A stretch of DNA of 64,000 nt, from assembly GCF_051304405.1 (NCBI RefSeq), contig NZ_JBPPGG010000003.1, forward strand, positions 310,001 through 374,000, written 5' to 3'. The notes beneath the pieces are model-generated. The model made no database searches, was not told the origin of the DNA, and saw only the letters and a program-made list of their open reading frames with translations. Position numbers and translations under genes: made by a program. Source of the DNA: Pedomonas sp051304405 (GTDB taxonomy: Bacteria; Pseudomonadota; Alphaproteobacteria; Sphingomonadales; Sphingomonadaceae). Of this stretch, positions 44,855 through 53,351 are shown piece by piece; the stretch's first letter is position 1; each line of letters begins with the position of its first letter.

Positions 44855-47800
44855 TGTCGGCTTCCCCGGCACCTTCCCCGAAGCGCTCGAACAGGATGGG
44901 CAGAAGGACCAGCGTCAGCAGCGTCGAGGTGACGAGCCCGCCGATCACCACGATCGCCAGCGGCCGCTGAATCTCCGAGCCGGGCCCGGTGGCGAAGAGC
45001 AGCGGAACCAGGCCGAAGGCGGTGATGCTGGCGGTCATCAGCACCGGCCGCAGCCGGCGCTCCGCGCCGAGCCGCACGGCCTCGGCCATGCTGTAGCCTT
45101 CGGCGCGCAGCTGCCGGAAGTACGCAACCAGCACCAGTCCGTTGAGGACGGCGATGCCCAGCAGCGCAATGAACCCGACCGAGGCCGGGACCGAGAGATA
45201 CTGGCCCGACGCCCAGAGCGAGACAATGCCGCCCACCATGGCGAAGGGGATGTTGAGCAGAATGAGAACCGAAGCGCGCAGCGACCGCAGCGTTGCCAGC
45301 AGCACGAAGAAGATCAGCACCAGGGCAATCGGAATCACCAGCATCAGCCGGGCCGAGGCCCGCTGCTGGTTCTCGAACTGTCCGCCCCAGACAATGTGAT
45401 ATCCGGCCGGCAGCTTGACGTGCGCCTCGACCGCCGCCCGGGCTTCGTCCACATAGCCCACAAGATCGCGCCCCGAGACAAACGCCTGCACCAGCGCGAA
45501 ACGGGAGCCGTTTTCGTGCTCCAGTTTCACCGGCCCCTGGGTCCGCTCGACCCGCGCCATGTCGCTGACCCGGGCGAGAATGCCTTCCGGCGTGTGCAGC
45601 TGAAGATCGGCGAACCGCGCGGGATCGGCGCGCAGGCTTTCGTCGCCGCGAATGACGATCGGCACCCGCTTCTGGCCATCGGCGACGACGCCGGCCCGGA
45701 TGCCTTCCACCTGGGCGCGCAGGGCTTCTTCGAGATGGTCAACTGGCATGCCGAACCGGCCGGCCGCAGCGCGATCAATGTCCAGCTGGAGATAGTCCAC
45801 ACTGTCGTTGGCGACCGTGATCACTTCCGTTGCGCCGCGCACGCCGGTCAGAACATGCTGGATCTGCCCGGCAAGGTCGGACAGCATCGCAAGATCCGGT
45901 CCGAAGATCTTGACCACGAGATCGCCCCGCGCCCCGGTCAACATCTCGGACACGCGCATCTCGATCGGCTGGGTGAACGTCGGCTGGATGCCGGGCAGGT
46001 CGTCGAGCGCCTTGCGGATTTCCTCGACGATGAAATCCTTGTCGCCGCGCCATTCGGAGTGAGGTTTTAGCCTGAGAAAAATGTCTGTCTCGTTCGGCCC
46101 CATCGGGTCGAGGCCCAGTTCGTCGGAGCCGACGCGGGCGACCACGTCCTGCACTTCCGGCACGGACAGCATGGCACGCTCCGCCGCCATGTCGCCCTGG
46201 ATCGACTGCTCCAGGTTGATCGAGGGCAGCTTGGCCAGCTGGACGATCACCGACCCCTCATCCATGGTCGGCATGAACGTCTTGCCGACGGTGGCATAGG
46301 CAATCCCGGCGATCAGCAGACCGGCCGCCGACAATCCGTAGACCAGACGCTTGTGTGCGAACGCGCCTGCGAGAAGCCGCTGATAGCGGGGCCCGAGCTG
46401 CCGCATGATCCAGGGTTCGCCCTGATGGCCGCCCTTGAGGAAATAGGACGACAGCACCGGCACGAGCGTCAGCGCCAGCAGCAGCGAGCCAATCAGGGCG
46501 AAAATGATGGTCAGTGCGACCGGCGAGAACAGCTTGCCCTCCAGCCCCTGCAAGGACAGCAGCGGCAGAAACACCAGCGCGATGATGATGATGCCCGCCG
46601 ACACCGGCGCGATCACTTCGCCCGCCGCCTGGAACACCAGATTGAGGCGCGGCTGGCCCGCCCCGTGCGCCCGCCCCAGACGCTCGACGATGTTCTCGAC
46701 CACAACCACAGCGCCATCGACCAGCATACCGATGGCGATCGCAAGCCCGCCCAGGCTCATGAGATTGGCGGAAAGATCCATGCCGCTCATGAAGAGGAAG
46801 GTGATGAGCGCCGCCATCGGCAGGGTCACGGCGACAATCGCCGCCGCGCGCCAGTCCCCGAGAAACAGGATCAGCAGCACCACCACGAGGATGGTCGCCT
46901 CGAGGAGCGCCTTCTCGACCGTGCCGACCGCACGCTCGATGAGGTCGGACCGGTCGTAGAAAACATCGATATGCGTACCCGCAGGCAGCGTTTTCTCCAC
47001 ATCCGCCAGCCGGGCGCGCACGCCCTCCACCACCTGCCGCGCGTCCGCCCCGCGCAGGGCGATCACCAGACCCTCAACCGCCTCCGCCGTGCCGTTCTTG
47101 GTGACGGCGCCATAGCGGGTGAGGCTGCCTGTCCCGACGCTTGCCACATCGCCGAGCCGCACAATGCGGCCATCCCGGCTGGTGATGACCAGGGATTGAA
47201 GATCCTCGACGGTGCGAATGGCGCCCACCGCACGCACGATCAGGGCCTCCTCGCCGCTGGTGAGGCGGCCCGCGCCATCGTTGCGGTTGCCGCTCTCGAT
47301 CGCGTCGCGCAACTCCGCCACGGACAGCCTGGCGCTCGCAAGCGCAACCGGGTCCGGCCGGACCTCGAACGTGCGGACGTAGCCGCCGAGCGCATTGACA
47401 TCGGCAACGCCCGGCACGGTGCGCAGCGCGGGCCGGATCGTCCAGTCCAGCAGCTCCCGCTTTTCCTGAAGGGAGAGCGGCCCCTCGATCGTGAACATGT
47501 AGACATCGGAGAGCGGCGTCGAAATCGGCGCCAGCCCGCCGCTAACCGTGTCCGGCAGCTCGTCCATGACCCCGGACAGGCGCTCCGCCACCTGCTGGCG
47601 CGCCCAGTAGATGTCCGTTCCATCGGTGAAGTCGATGGTCACGTCTGCAATCGCGTATTTTGCGGTCGAGCGCAGCACCGTCTGGTTGGGGATGCCGAGC
47701 ATCTCCATCTCGATCGGCGTGATGACGCGGCTTTCCACTTCCTCGGGCGTCATGCCCGGAGCCTTGAGGATGAGCTTCACCTGCGTCGGCGCGATATTGG

Positions 47801-47918
47801 GATAGGCATCCACCGGCAGGTTGAGAAAGGCCCAGGCCCCCAGCACGGCGGTGACCAGCGCCAGCGCGAGAACCAGCAGGCGATAGGAAAGCGCCTTGGC
47901 GACGAGAGAGCGCAGCAT
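44847..47918 (-). CDS. Heavy-metal efflux RND permease (CzcA/CusA family)
   Basis: The product is 1023 residues, full length, starting MLRSLVAKALSYRLLVLALA. HME-type marks are VDAYPNIAPTQVKLILKAPG, TPIEMEMLGIPNQTVLRSTA and IDFTDGTDIYWARQQVAERL. TM4 reads GGLAIAIGMLVDGAVVVVEN, with one Asp of the proton relay. The DFG aspartate typical of the zinc/cobalt CzcA subgroup is absent here, so the metal could be copper/silver, nickel or another. A later half contains PFAMVGGIVSLWASGQYLSV. It transports metal from periplasm or cytoplasm into the channel, with the neighbouring adaptor and channel. Confidence 0.92.
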   Translation of the reverse strand: MLRSLVAKALSYRLLVLALALVTAVLGAWAFLNLPVDAYPNIAPTQVKLILKAPGMTPEEVESRVITPIEMEMLGIPNQTVLRSTAKYAIADVTIDFTDGTDIYWARQQVAERLSGVMDELPDTVSGGLAPISTPLSDVYMFTIEGPLSLQEKRELLDWTIRPALRTVPGVADVNALGGYVRTFEVRPDPVALASARLSVAELRDAIESGNRNDGAGRLTSGEEALIVRAVGAIRTVEDLQSLVITSRDGRIVRLGDVASVGTGSLTRYGAVTKNGTAEAVEGLVIALRGADARQVVEGVRARLADVEKTLPAGTHIDVFYDRSDLIERAVGTVEKALLEATILVVVLLILFLGDWRAAAIVAVTLPMAALITFLFMSGMDLSANLMSLGGLAIAIGMLVDGAVVVVENIVERLGRAHGAGQPRLNLVFQAAGEVIAPVSAGIIIIALVFLPLLSLQGLEGKLFSPVALTIIFALIGSLLLALTLVPVLSSYFLKGGHQGEPWIMRQLGPRYQRLLAGAFAHKRLVYGLSAAGLLIAGIAYATVGKTFMPTMDEGSVIVQLAKLPSINLEQSIQGDMAAERAMLSVPEVQDVVARVGSDELGLDPMGPNETDIFLRLKPHSEWRGDKDFIVEEIRKALDDLPGIQPTFTQPIEMRVSEMLTGARGDLVVKIFGPDLAMLSDLAGQIQHVLTGVRGATEVITVANDSVDYLQLDIDRAAAGRFGMPVDHLEEALRAQVEGIRAGVVADGQKRVPIVIRGDESLRADPARFADLQLHTPEGILARVSDMARVERTQGPVKLEHENGSRFALVQAFVSGRDLVGYVDEARAAVEAHVKLPAGYHIVWGGQFENQQRASARLMLVIPIALVLIFFVLLATLRSLRASVLILLNIPFAMVGGIVSLWASGQYLSVPASVGFIALLGIAVLNGLVLVAYFRQLRAEGYSMAEAVRLGAERRLRPVLMTASITAFGLVPLLFATGPGSEIQRPLAIVVIGGLVTSTLLTLVLLPILFERFGEGAGEADNV

Positions 47919-47923
47919 GGGCG

Positions 47924-49048
47924 TTACTGCGACAAGGCCAGCGCCTTGAGGGCGCTCGTTCCGGCAATCACGACCTGCTCGCCCGGCGTCACGCCCGCCA
48001 GCAGCACCGTGCGGTCTCCGCTGCCGTTGGCGCCCGTCACTTCGCGCATGGCAAAGCCGGACCGGACTGCGACGAACACCACGGCCTTGCCGTCGATCAT
48101 CGTCACGGCCGCCGTCGGCACGCTCACCGCCCCCTCCGGCGCGGGGCCGAAGACGGACAGGCTGGTGGCCTTGCCCGCGATAATGCCCGGCGCAGCGGGG
48201 ATCTCGGCCTTGAGCGTGGCGGAACGGGTCATCGGATCGATGGCCGCCCCGACCGCCGTCACGCGACCGGCGATGTCAGGGCCCATCCGCACCGCCATGC
48301 CGGGCCGGACCATGCCCACCAGACGCTCGGGCAGCTGGCCCTCGACCTCGTACCGGTCGACCGCGTCGATCACATAGGGCGCGGTGGTGCCATCGACCGG
48401 GTCCCCCGCCTGAAGGGCCGCGGTCGTCACCCGCCCGGCGATGGGGGCGGTCAGCGTATAGGTGCCGTTTGCACCGTCGGCGTTGGCCATGCGCAGGATG
48501 CGCGCCTTCTCGGCAACGTCTGCGCGGGCTTCGGCGGCCAGCGCCTCGGCTTCGTCGGCGCGCGCAGCCGCGATGATGCCCTCGCGGCTGAGCTGCATCA
48601 TCCGCGCGGCGTTGGCTTCCGCCACATCCCGCCGCGCGCTCGCACGGGCGAGATCCGCGCCGATCGTCAGAACGTCGCGGCTGGATATAACCGCCAGCGG
48701 CTGCCCTTTGCGGACGCTGTCACCCTCCACCACCAGCGTCCGCACCACGACGCCGGGAAAGGTTGCCGCCACCGCGACGCGGGCATTGGCAGGCGGCTGG
48801 ATCAGGGCCGGAATGGTGGCAAGCAATGTTTCGTTTGCCGCCTCGGCGGGCGCAAGGCGGATGCCGAGCTGCTCGGCCTGCTTGCTGTCGACCGGGAGAA
48901 TGCCCTGCTCCGCCGCCGGTTGGGCGTCAGAGGTTTCCGGGTCAGGCGACGGGGCCGTACCGGGCCCGGCCAGCCACCAGGCAGCGGCAAGCGTCAGCAG
49001 AAGGACGGGAACGCCGACAAGGACATGATTTCGCTTCAACACACGCAC
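47924..49048 (-). CDS. Heavy-metal RND efflux adaptor (CzcB/HlyD family)
   Basis: The product is 374 residues. An N-terminal anchor, HVLVGVPVLLLTLAAAWWLA, is followed by an acidic/Pro linker. The adaptor core is VVRTLVVEGDSVRKGQPLAV with hairpin arm (ADLARASARRDVAEANAARM) and AGRVTTAALQAGDPVDG, then barrel and VTPGEQVVIAGTSALKALAL. It lacks obvious His/Met-rich metal-binding tails. It is the first gene of the czcB-czcA-DUF3240-czcC-like operon, 5 bases before the permease. No metal regulator gene is adjacent. Confidence 0.9.
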   Translation of the reverse strand: MRVLKRNHVLVGVPVLLLTLAAAWWLAGPGTAPSPDPETSDAQPAAEQGILPVDSKQAEQLGIRLAPAEAANETLLATIPALIQPPANARVAVAATFPGVVVRTLVVEGDSVRKGQPLAVISSRDVLTIGADLARASARRDVAEANAARMMQLSREGIIAAARADEAEALAAEARADVAEKARILRMANADGANGTYTLTAPIAGRVTTAALQAGDPVDGTTAPYVIDAVDRYEVEGQLPERLVGMVRPGMAVRMGPDIAGRVTAVGAAIDPMTRSATLKAEIPAAPGIIAGKATSLSVFGPAPEGAVSVPTAAVTMIDGKAVVFVAVRSGFAMREVTGANGSGDRTVLLAGVTPGEQVVIAGTSALKALALSQ

Positions 49049-49142
49049 GGCCCAAACAAATGCGACTGACAGAACTCCGGCGCCGCGCGACAGATGTTCT
49101 TGTCTCGGCCCCGTAATCTAGCAGGGGAAAAAGCAATCACAA

Positions 49143-49156
49143 TTCCCATCTGGGAA
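49143..49156. promoter_or_regulatory. Small palindrome upstream of the metal-efflux operon
   Basis: TTCCCA-TC-TGGGAA is a perfect 6-bp inverted repeat with a 2-base spacer, 94 bases upstream of the adaptor start. It could be an operator for either this operon or the neighbouring GGDEF/EAL gene's 3' region. Confidence 0.4.
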
Positions 49157-49233
49157 AATCCGCCTCAAGCAGCCCTGCAAGAATGGTTATAATCCAATAC
49201 TCATCAGCGTTTTGGATGATCTCTGGACGGGAC

Positions 49234-51066
49234 TCACTCGATGATGCCGGATGGTATGGACCTTGCCCCCGCGCTTTGCAGGAACAATTCAGTCATCGCG
49301 TGCGGGTCCACGGCCTTCGAAAACAGATACCCCTGCGCCAGCAAGCCGCCGTAGGCCCGCAACTGCTCCAGTTGGGACGGACGCTCGATGCCTTCGGCCA
49401 CCACATCAATTCCGAGCTTGCGCGCGATCGCAAGCAGCCCGTCGACGATCACACTGCTTGGCGCTCCGGGTTCCAGACTTCCGATGAAAGACTTGTCGAT
49501 CTTGATGATGTCGACGGGAACCGTCAGCAGATGGGTCAGCGACGCATATCCCGTACCGAAATCGTCCAGCGCCAGGCGAATGCCGAGCGCGCGCATGGCG
49601 GCGACCTCCCGGGCAATCACGTGGTCATGCCGGTCGATATAGACATTCTCGGTGATCTCGATGACCAACCGGTCCAGAGGGACGTTCCCCTTCGCAAACG
49701 TGTCGGCAAGACGCGCCCCCAGGTTGCCGCGCTGAATATCAGCGTAGGAGATGTTGATACCCAGGTGCCGGAAGCGGATGCCCATATCGAGCCATTGCCG
49801 CATGTCCGAGACAACCTGCGCGAGGACATACTCCGTCAGGGCATAGGCCACATGGGCATCCAGGGTCGCCTCGCAGAATTCGGCAGCGGAGACCACCTCG
49901 CCGGTTTCCGTAATCAGCCGGCACAAGGCCTCGGCCCCCACGATGTCGCCTGTGTCGAGCGCCACAACCGGCTGATAGTAGACGCGGATGCGCCCATCGC
50001 GCAGCGCTGCGTTGACATCCTTGATCGCGGTCAGACGTTTGGTGATCGCCGTACCGATCCCGGGCTGATAGCGAACGAATCCGCCGCGGCACACTTCCTT
50101 GGCATGATAGAGGGCAAAATCCGCCTTCTGCCGAACGCTCTCGGCTGTAGGATCATCGGCGGACAGGATCGCGCCGCCGATGGTCGCACGCGGGTGCACA
50201 TAGTGTCCGTTGCACGTCACGGGTTGGTCGAGCGAGGCCAGGATGCGCTGGGCAATGGCGTCGAGATCGCCGTGCGGGTCGGGCAGACGGACGATGACCG
50301 CGAACTCGTCGCCTCCGAGCCGGAAGGCCATGTCCATGCCGGACATGCGCACCACACGCTTGGCAACCTCCTTCAGAAGCTCGTCGCCAGCCAGATGGCC
50401 GAAGGTGTCGTTCGTGACCTTGAGATTGTCGAGATCGATGACGAGAAGCGCCCAGGAGCCGGGGACGCTGCACGGCAAGGTCGCCAGCACCCGGTTGAAG
50501 GAGGCGCGATTGCCGAGGCCTGTCAGCGCGTCCTTGTTGGCCAGACGGTCGCTTTCCAGCCCACGTTCATGACGCTCCAGAGCAATCATGCAAAGGTGGA
50601 CACAGGCGGCGACCGTCGCCTCTTCCTGTTCCGTCGGCCCCCTCTCCTCGCGGAAATAGAATGCGAACGTGCCGAGCACGCGTCCATCCGCGCCCAGGAT
50701 CGGGCTGGACCAGCAACTGCGCAATCCCAGCGGCACGATATAGTGTTCGAAGCCGGACCATCGCGGGTCCGTCGCCACATCCGTCACGGTCACGGGAATG
50801 CGGCGATGGGCGGCGGAACCGCAGGAGCCCACGTTCGGCCCGATGGGCAGGCCATCCAGCGCCTCGCAGTAGGCTTTCGGCAGGCTGGGTGCGGCCAGGG
50901 GATGAAGCAATCCCTCCTGGTCTACCCGCAGCACCGAACAGATGACCTCGGGCAGAACGGCCTGCACCTCCCGGCAGAGACGGTCCATCGTCACATCAAG
51001 CGGACGACCGGTCGCGACCATCTCCAGAATCAGTTTCTGGAGATGCAGCATGTCCATAATCCGCAT
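49234..51066 (-). CDS. GAF-GGDEF-EAL cyclic-di-GMP protein
   Basis: The product is 610 residues. The N-terminal ~150 residues form a GAF sensor (LRSCWSSPILGADGRVLGTF). Residues ~170-335 are the diguanylate cyclase domain, with DALTGLGNRASFNRVL and the active-site loop FRLGGDEFAVIV. Residues ~345-600 are the phosphodiesterase domain: GAEALCRLI (EAL), NITENVY-like ITENVYIDRH, LDDFGTGYASLTHL and IIKIDKSFIGSL. Both catalytic signatures are intact, so it may make or break c-di-GMP depending on the GAF signal. No signal peptide is seen; it is cytoplasmic. It is downstream of its own promoter region and not coupled to the metal operon. Confidence 0.93.
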   Translation of the reverse strand: MRIMDMLHLQKLILEMVATGRPLDVTMDRLCREVQAVLPEVICSVLRVDQEGLLHPLAAPSLPKAYCEALDGLPIGPNVGSCGSAAHRRIPVTVTDVATDPRWSGFEHYIVPLGLRSCWSSPILGADGRVLGTFAFYFREERGPTEQEEATVAACVHLCMIALERHERGLESDRLANKDALTGLGNRASFNRVLATLPCSVPGSWALLVIDLDNLKVTNDTFGHLAGDELLKEVAKRVVRMSGMDMAFRLGGDEFAVIVRLPDPHGDLDAIAQRILASLDQPVTCNGHYVHPRATIGGAILSADDPTAESVRQKADFALYHAKEVCRGGFVRYQPGIGTAITKRLTAIKDVNAALRDGRIRVYYQPVVALDTGDIVGAEALCRLITETGEVVSAAEFCEATLDAHVAYALTEYVLAQVVSDMRQWLDMGIRFRHLGINISYADIQRGNLGARLADTFAKGNVPLDRLVIEITENVYIDRHDHVIAREVAAMRALGIRLALDDFGTGYASLTHLLTVPVDIIKIDKSFIGSLEPGAPSSVIVDGLLAIARKLGIDVVAEGIERPSQLEQLRAYGGLLAQGYLFSKAVDPHAMTELFLQSAGARSIPSGIIE

Positions 51067-51935
51067 GTGAATACCCCTGCCGCTTCGCGGGAAAGCCTAA
51101 TGAACCGTTAGATGAATGCCAAGTTGAACCTGCCCCGAATCTGCCACAATCACATTGATGCGGCAGAAAACCTCAGGTAAAGTATGGACATATCACAGCG
51201 GAACATCACTTTTACTACTCTCTTGCAACTAGTCGATTAGTCCCACAACAGCCAGAAATCTGTGTGCTGCTGATGGAATGCCGCATTTTCGAGAGTATTT
51301 TTTTCCCGGACTCAGCGCTTTGACCTGACGCAGTTCGCGTGTCCGTCTTCCAGCCATTTTTATTGAACCACATCCGGGCCATGCGGCGCAGGCTGACAGA
51401 ACGCTGCCGTCCTTCGGCGATCGCCCGGACGATGGTGCGGAAATTATCGTCCAAGCGGCACGATGGCGGCGACGTCCGCCTCCGTCAGCCCAACGTCCGG
51501 CGCCGGAAGGTCGGGAAGCCGGTGAACAGGAACGGAGCGGCCTGTCACAGCGCACCTCCAATCCGGGAGAACGTCCGGCAAGGGATACCCCTGCCCTTCG
51601 AGGAAAACGGCTCGCGACACAACGCGTTCGCGGGCGTCTGTCATCCGCCGGAGTGACAGATGCCCAGGACCACGGGGCCAATCCTGCATGGGCCCGCGGC
51701 TTGTCCGTCAAGAGTGGATCACTGTCGAAATTTCTTACGGACGCGGAACATCCATGGCGTCTGCAGCCCTGGCTCCCGGCCGGTAACGATATGAATATAT
51801 TACAAACATTTTATTTGGCGCGGCTAATTGTTTGTGGCGGCACGGTTTTTGCCTCGGGCCACGTCGAGAGGCCTCTGGATTCGATTGCGCAATGAATGGG
51901 GCTGATCAGGGTTCGAACTACAGGGGATAATCAAC
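51067..51935. other. Intergenic region with a possible gene remnant
   Basis: 870 bases. Apart from a possible frameshifted reading frame (51215-51644, minus) and the PEP-CTERM gene leader on the right, nothing was recognised. The right ~120 bases are AT-richer, fitting a promoter. Confidence 0.5.
51215..51644 (-). pseudogene. Possible small frameshifted gene
   Basis: From an ATG at 51644 one frame reads MTDARERVVSRAVFLEGQGY up to AADVAAIVPL-like sequence, then hits a stop at 51444. The adjacent frame continues with LDDNFRTIVRAIAEGRQRSV and RMARMWFNKNGWK. Removing one base of the GG at the junction would join them into one ~140-residue protein. Composition on both sides looks protein-like, but no family was recognised, so this may be chance. 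Confidence 0.3.
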
Positions 51936-52577
51936 ATGAGTATTAAAAAACACCTGCGCGCAGCCGTGACGGCAGCGTTCTGTGCCGTGATGCCGGCTGC
52001 CGGAGCCCTGGCCGCTCCATACAGCGGTTCGGTGGAGGTCACTGAATACTGCGACTTGGGAATTTGCTGGCCGACGGCAGGCAGCTTCTCCCTCCAGCTG
52101 ACCGGGACCCCGACCGCTGCTGTTGGTCCCGGCACCCTGACCGTCGAGTGGTATGGAGAATCCGACCAAGTTATAGAGTGGCTTCTCATTTCCATCGAAG
52201 GCATCTCGCTGGGGCGGCTGGCCAATGGCGACCCGTCGGACGACCGATTTGGGGGTGTCGGCAATCACGGCCCGGATGGGTGGGACATGATGTATGACGA
52301 AGGCGTAGACCCGTTGATCTCCGTGACAGCCACGCTGACCGAAGCTGAACTTCTCGCCATCCTGAGTGATGGTGTCGTCAATTTCTTTGGCGTTTTCGGC
52401 TATGACGTCGACGATTACGGCGTCGGCGAATATGTGCGCCTGACGCTTCGTTTCGAAGCGCCGGAGGCCGCGTCTGTGCCGGAGCCGGGCAGGCTTGCGC
52501 TGACCGGGATTGCCCTGGCAGGGTGCGCCTTTGCCCGCCGTCGCCGCGCAAAGGCATCGGCCGGTATGGAGCGCTGA
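51936..52577 (+). CDS. PEP-CTERM sorting-signal protein
   Basis: The product is 213 residues with AGGGGAT ahead of the ATG. The signal peptide is HLRAAVTAAFCAVMPAAGAL. The mature part is acidic and beta-rich, without a recognised domain (two Cys in YCDLGICW). The C-terminus has the PEP-CTERM tripartite signal: VPEPGRLALTGIALAGCAFA then RRRRAK. Such proteins are processed by an exosortase (XrtA/EpsH) and usually end at the cell surface in exopolysaccharide-producing bacteria. The exosortase gene is not in this window. A strong terminator follows. Confidence 0.9.
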   Translation: MSIKKHLRAAVTAAFCAVMPAAGALAAPYSGSVEVTEYCDLGICWPTAGSFSLQLTGTPTAAVGPGTLTVEWYGESDQVIEWLLISIEGISLGRLANGDPSDDRFGGVGNHGPDGWDMMYDEGVDPLISVTATLTEAELLAILSDGVVNFFGVFGYDVDDYGVGEYVRLTLRFEAPEAASVPEPGRLALTGIALAGCAFARRRRAKASAGMER

Positions 52578-52634
52578 CGGTCTGGAAAGGGCAGCCGAAC
52601 GCGGCCGTGTGGCCGCCTTTACCGCAAACAAGAA

Positions 52635-52665
52635 CAGCCCCGGCTTTATGCGCCGGGGCTGTTTT
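52635..52665 (+). terminator. Intrinsic terminator of the PEP-CTERM gene
   Basis: CAGCCCCGGC and GCCGGGGCTG form a 10-bp perfect stem with a 7-base loop, followed by TTTT. Confidence 0.9.
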
Positions 52666-52716
52666 GCATCGGTGGTTGCGGTTACTGGATTTGCTGTTTT
52701 TTGGAATTGAGCTGGG

Positions 52717-52797
52717 GGCCGGATTTACCGCTCGCTTTGCTCGCGTTGACCTTCGGCGCTGACGCGCCTTGGTCCGAACCGGTCGGCTCATTCACCG
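52717..52797. repeat. Extragenic repeat element, copy 1
   Basis: The element starts GGCCGGATTTACCG and ends GAACCGGTCGGCTCATTCACCG, 81 bp. A second copy with the same ends lies at 58718-58811. Both carry ATTYACCG near each end; the interiors differ but both contain CTTCGG. The function is unknown. Confidence 0.65.
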
Positions 52798-52820
52798 AGC
52801 CCTCACGTCCAAAAACGCCA

Positions 52821-52847
52821 AAAGCCAGCCCTTGGGGCTGGCTTTTA
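52821..52847. terminator. Bidirectional intrinsic terminator
   Basis: AAAAGCCAGCCC and GGGCTGGCTTTT form a 12-bp perfect inverted repeat with a 3-base loop, and have A/T tails on both sides. Confidence 0.85.
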
Positions 52848-52928
52848 TCGTTTTGGTTGCGGGGGCCGGATTTGACCTATGTCGAACAAGGCTCAGACTA
52901 CCTGCTGGCTAAACAGATCAATGGCAAA

Positions 52929-53135
52929 TCAGGCGGCTTTGTGCCTGCAGAGAAGCTGGAAGTAGCACGTTGTCGATGGCCCATACCGTTCCCTGATCTC
53001 GAACCCGGCAGCCCCCCGAGCGGAACGGCCAAAGAATACCATTGACCACCCGACGCCCATCGATCCGCGGAACTCCCCGCAGTTTATTGGGAAGCAAGGG
53101 CGCGATAATCGACCACTCCTTGTCCGCCTGCGCAT
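52929..53135 (-). pseudogene. IS5-family transposase remnant
   Basis: One frame reads ADKEWSIIAPLLPNKLRGVP and RIDGRRVVNGILWPFRSG, the N-terminus of IS5-type (IS5/IS1031-like) transposases. The homologous text then continues in another frame as RERYGPSTTCY. The rest of the transposase and its catalytic DDE residues are missing, so the element is truncated and frameshifted. About 60 bases upstream of the frame is AAAGGAGCATGAATCACGTC, possibly one end of the element. No intact partner end was found. Confidence 0.75.
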
Positions 53136-53297
53136 ATCAACGTCGTGCCATCAACCTCTCCAGTCCTAAAGGAGCATGAATCACGTCCCGGCTCCAGCTT
53201 AACCTATCCCGGTCCAATGGTATTCTTACGTACACGGCCAATGACGAGGACCTACCAACTTCGTTGCGCTGTTACCGGGAACCCCAGAATGCGGAAA

Positions 53298-53323
53298 CTG
53301 CACTCACGCAGCCGTGAGTGCAG
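53298..53323 (-). terminator. Hairpin beyond the PepSY gene
   Basis: CTGCACTCACG and CGTGAGTGCAG form a perfect 11-bp stem with a 4-base loop, 29 bases past the PepSY stop codon. It lacks a T-run, so it may act as a weak terminator or mRNA-stabilising structure. Confidence 0.55.
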
Positions 53324-53351
53324 CCTAATCCCCGCCGCTGAACAATCTGGT

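Larger units (their letters stand above)
52578..53351. other. Intergenic region of terminators, repeat and IS debris
   Basis: The stretch holds the terminators, the extragenic repeat and the IS5 remnant listed separately, plus a hairpin at the right end. Between 52863 and 52960 a plus frame reads YVEQGSDYLLAKQINGKSGG, protein-like but without a start or family; it may be a fragment of an interrupted gene. Confidence 0.5.

Noticed and set aside
52853..52880. GGTTGCGGGGGCCGGATTTG resembling the complement of a tRNA 3' end (possible att site)
   Set aside because: Only the last ~25 bases fit, no cloverleaf follows, no integrase is nearby, and related words occur in the local repeats.
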